Notes under the pieces: model-generated
What the model saw: the letters and a program-made list of their open reading frames with translations, nothing else
What the model was told of the DNA's origin: nothing
Database searches by the model: none
In this document: piece after piece, positions 61,766 to 64,000 of the stretch
Layout of the letters: each line of letters begins with the position of its first letter
How positions within the stretch are numbered: position 1 is the stretch's first letter
Assembly: GCA_015709595.1 (NCBI GenBank)
Contig: CP054178.1
Coordinates: 1,803,205 to 1,867,204, forward strand
DNA: 64,000 nucleotides
Source of the DNA: Phycisphaeraceae bacterium
GTDB lineage: Bacteria > Planctomycetota > Phycisphaerae > Phycisphaerales > SM1A02
Direction of reading: 5' to 3'
Program-made: the position numbers and the translations under genes

Positions 61766-62695
61766 ATGCTCGATGACATGCTCAGCGCGTGGAACGATCC
61801 CTCGATGCGTCACGCCATGATCGTTCACTTTCCCGTGGTGCTGTCGGTGCTGGGCGTGCCGGTGGCGGCGGTTTCGTTGTTCATGCCGCGCTCGCGGTGG
61901 GCGCGGGGCGTGGCGATTGGGCTCTTCGCGGGGCTGGCGGCGTCGTGCCTGATGGCCGCGCGGAGCGGCGAGGGGGCGGAAGGATCGCTGGGCGCCAACA
62001 TGACCCAGCAGGCGGCGGACGCGCTCGAAAAGCACGAGGAACTCGGCAAGAACGTCTTCGTGGCGGCGGGCGGGGTGGCGCTGCTGCTACTGATCGCGTG
62101 CGTGCCCAAGCCGGCGGTGCGGAACACGGCGGCGACGCTGGGGTTGCTGGGCTCGCTGGGCGTGGCGGGGTGGGTGGCGACCACGGCCCACCACGGCGGG
62201 GTGCTGGTGTACGAGCACGGGCTGGGCGCCGGGCGAAGCGGGGGCGGCGGTGGTGGAGGAAGTGGAGGAAGTGGGGGAGGTGGGGGAGGTGAGGGGGGTG
62301 GGCAGGGGTCGGGTGGGCTGGTGGCCGCTGATCCGAGGGTGGTGTTCTTCGAGCGCGAGGTGCGTCCCATCTTCGAGGATCGCTGCTGGGGCTGTCACAA
62401 CCCCGTTCGGGCGGAGCGGAACGGCAAGCTGGACATGACCTCGATCGCCAACATTCTCAAGGGTGGGGGTACGGGTAATCCGGCGGTCGTTCCGGGGCGG
62501 CTGGATGCGGGGGAGCTGCTCATCGCCATCAGTTACGAGGACGAGTTCATGCAGATGCCCCCGCTCAAGTCGGGCGGGAAGCTGCCGGACGAGCAGATCG
62601 CGCTGATTCGTCGCTGGGTGGAGGAGGGGGCGGTGTGGACCGTTCCCGCCGGGGAGCGACGCTGGGAGGCGGCGACGGACGAGGAGGACGGCTGA
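61766..62695 (+). CDS. DUF2231-type membrane protein fused to a planctomycete-type cytochrome c domain
   Basis: The 309-residue protein starts with a hydrophobic domain whose MRHAMIVHFPVVLSVLGVP segment with a membrane-embedded His is typical of DUF2231. Four or five spans follow, including HEELGKNVFVAAGGVALLLL. After a Gly-rich linker (about 153-180) comes a PSCyt1-like cytochrome domain: VVFFEREVRPIFEDRCWGCHNP with the heme c motif CWGCH, and later LIRRWVEEGAVW. Such proteins are thought to be electron carriers bound to the membrane, but no direct function is known. GGAG precedes ATG 61766. Confidence 0.82.
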   Translation: MLDDMLSAWNDPSMRHAMIVHFPVVLSVLGVPVAAVSLFMPRSRWARGVAIGLFAGLAASCLMAARSGEGAEGSLGANMTQQAADALEKHEELGKNVFVAAGGVALLLLIACVPKPAVRNTAATLGLLGSLGVAGWVATTAHHGGVLVYEHGLGAGRSGGGGGGGSGGSGGGGGGEGGGQGSGGLVAADPRVVFFEREVRPIFEDRCWGCHNPVRAERNGKLDMTSIANILKGGGTGNPAVVPGRLDAGELLIAISYEDEFMQMPPLKSGGKLPDEQIALIRRWVEEGAVWTVPAGERRWEAATDEEDG

Positions 62696-62872
62696 TGCCG
62701 GGTCGAACCGCGGATGGGGAGCGTGCGGAATCTTCGTGGGCGACGGGTGTCTCTCCCTGATGGGTGGGGGTGATCGTGGGGGGTGATTGCGGCATCCGCC
62801 ATGTCGGCGGCGGTGAGGTACGATTCAGAGACTGACGGCTCGCTTTCAAGAGAAGACGATCGGAGCATCATC

Positions 62873-64000
62873 ATGTGGCGCACTCGACTCGCAGCCGTGG
62901 CGTTGGCCGGTGGGGTTCTCGCGGTGGGCCTGCCTGGGACGGTGCTGGGTGCGGATGCTCCGGCGGCGGCGGCGTCGAAGCAGGATCGTTCGCGTCAGCC
63001 GACTCGTCCCGCGCGCGAGAGCGCGCCGCCGCAGCGGTCGTCGGATCAGGCGCGACAGCAGGAGCAGGCGCGTCAGCGTCAGGTCGAGCAGCAGCGAGCC
63101 GCCGAGCAGGCGCGTCAGCGTGAAGCGCAGCAGCGTGCGGCGGAGGATGCGAAGCGCCGCGCCGAGCAGGCCTCGCCGCCGTCGCGCGACCCGATCTCGC
63201 GTCCCGCGGACGAGGCCCGCAACCGTGTTCTCGACCAGCAGCGTGCGTCGGACCTGGCCCGGCAGCGCGAAGCGCAGCAGCGTGCGGCGGAGCAGCAGCG
63301 CGCCGCCGACGAGGCGAAGCGCCGCGCCGAGGAGCAGCAGGCCCGCCAGCGTCAGCTCGATCAGCAGCGTGCGTCGGATGAGGCGAGGCGGCGTCTGAAT
63401 GATCCCGTGGTCGCGCCGCGCACGGAACCGTCGCCGCGGAACCTGCCGCCCACGCGGGTGGAGGGCGGGGATCGAACCGCGCCGCCCGGCGGCGATCCGA
63501 TCGTGCGCGATCGCACACCGGTGCGGACGCCGCCCTCGTCGGTCAAGGAGCCCACGCTGGCGGAGCGGATTCGCGAGCTGGAGCGCCAGCAGGCGCAGGA
63601 TCGTCTGCGGACGCCTGCGGCGTCGAAGGATCCCGCGGCGGGCGCGCCGCCTTCGACCGGCAGGCCGCCGGCGACCGTGGCGCCGCCTTCGGAGGGGCGC
63701 GACCCGGTGACCGGCGTGACGCCGCCTCGCGGGGCGCCTCAGGCCCCTCGCACGGGCGGCGACGATCCTGCGGGAGGCGGGCGCATCGTCATCACCCCCG
63801 GTCGCGGCAGCACGACGGATCGCGACCCCACGCGCGGCGGACCCGGCGCGGACCTGCCCGGGCGGGGCGACGTCAAGCCGTCTGACCCGGTGACGCGCGA
63901 TCCGATCTCGCGTCCCCCGTCGACAGGCGGTCCAGCGACGCGCGATCCCATGACGCGAGAACCCGCGGCGGGTGGCTCGACGGGTCGGACGCCGATCACC
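62873..64000 (+). CDS. Secreted coiled-coil and Pro/Gly/Asp-rich protein, 3' end beyond the window
   Basis: The frame is open without a stop from ATG 62873 to the end (376 codons), so the protein continues past the window. It has a signal peptide (LAAVALAGGVLAVGLPGTVLGA). Residues about 55-190 are Gln/Arg/Glu/Ala-rich with repeated QRAxxxARQREAQQRAAE patterns, a coiled coil or single alpha-helix. From about 190 on the chain is disordered, with repeated DPVTRDPISR-like units and PP motifs. It could be a stalk or wall-associated protein. The extreme composition, with no other recognisable domain, prevents a functional call. The previous gene ends 177 bases upstream. Confidence 0.65.
   Translation, partial: MWRTRLAAVALAGGVLAVGLPGTVLGADAPAAAASKQDRSRQPTRPARESAPPQRSSDQARQQEQARQRQVEQQRAAEQARQREAQQRAAEDAKRRAEQASPPSRDPISRPADEARNRVLDQQRASDLARQREAQQRAAEQQRAADEAKRRAEEQQARQRQLDQQRASDEARRRLNDPVVAPRTEPSPRNLPPTRVEGGDRTAPPGGDPIVRDRTPVRTPPSSVKEPTLAERIRELERQQAQDRLRTPAASKDPAAGAPPSTGRPPATVAPPSEGRDPVTGVTPPRGAPQAPRTGGDDPAGGGRIVITPGRGSTTDRDPTRGGPGADLPGRGDVKPSDPVTRDPISRPPSTGGPATRDPMTREPAAGGSTGRTPIT

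Overview
The window looks like a chromosomal segment of a high-GC planctomycete, most likely of the Phycisphaerae. This placement is inferred from gene content rather than any marker search: a DUF2231 plus planctomycete-type cytochrome c protein, a DUF1573-ankyrin fusion, several ExbB/ExbD sets, secretin-N-like and other large secreted proteins without clear families, and abundant short palindromic repeats. The cell is a diderm: there are a KDO-8-phosphate synthase, an outer-membrane barrel, an ExbB-ExbD energised complex and lipoproteins. No rRNA, tRNA, CRISPR array or prophage was seen.

Layout. 1-2.8 kb: start of an McsA-like zinc-finger protein (cut by the edge), kdsA, and a solitary HNH-family protein. 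2.8-9.6 kb: a manganese (or related metal) regulon made of an outer-membrane barrel preceded by a perfect 16-bp palindrome, an MntR repressor, a lipoprotein binding protein, an ATPase and two permeases that both carry a C-terminal DtxR-like domain. 9.7-17.9 kb: secreted metalloprotease, ankyrin protein, lipoprotein, lgt, a voltage-gated cation channel, a secretin-N-like protein and a YjdF-like membrane protein. 17.9-22.6 kb: rpoD and dnaG, then rpmB. 22.6-24.5 kb: DUF190-crcB and a 1.1-kb segment flanked by 17-bp direct repeats that holds one odd secreted protein. 24.5-29.2 kb: clpX, dxs, prenyl diphosphate synthase. 29.3-46.1 kb: mostly housekeeping and solitary genes (MotA/TolQ/ExbB protein, TraB-like/GspG chimera, methyltransferases, frr, amidohydrolase, DUF1573-ankyrin, MEMO, dtd, family-4 UDG, miaB, subtilase, comM, pyrH). 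46.4-57.2 kb: a seven-gene cluster (VWA protein, secreted protein, ExbB, two ExbDs, a large helical-repeat protein and a 1418-residue single-span protein). 57.2-64 kb: response regulator, an LpoB-like lipoprotein, class V aminotransferase, cytochrome-like protein and the start of a coiled-coil secreted protein.

How the genes work together. The best candidate for an undescribed system is the 46.4-57.2 kb cluster. Its first protein has the TonB/TolA-type SxxxH motif in its single membrane span but ends in a von Willebrand A domain instead of a TonB C-terminal domain, and it is followed closely by an ExbB-ExbD-ExbD motor. I infer a proton-motive-force-driven transducer that acts on envelope proteins through a VWA domain. 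A second coherent unit is the metal regulon, where the permease-DtxR fusions recall YtgCR of the related Chlamydiae and the palindrome offers a testable MntR operator.

A third theme is short dispersed repeats. At least three palindromic families occur between genes, and some copies sit in frame inside genes (a metal permease, miaB). Two families have expanded into tandem arrays of 21-bp units that begin with half of the palindrome.
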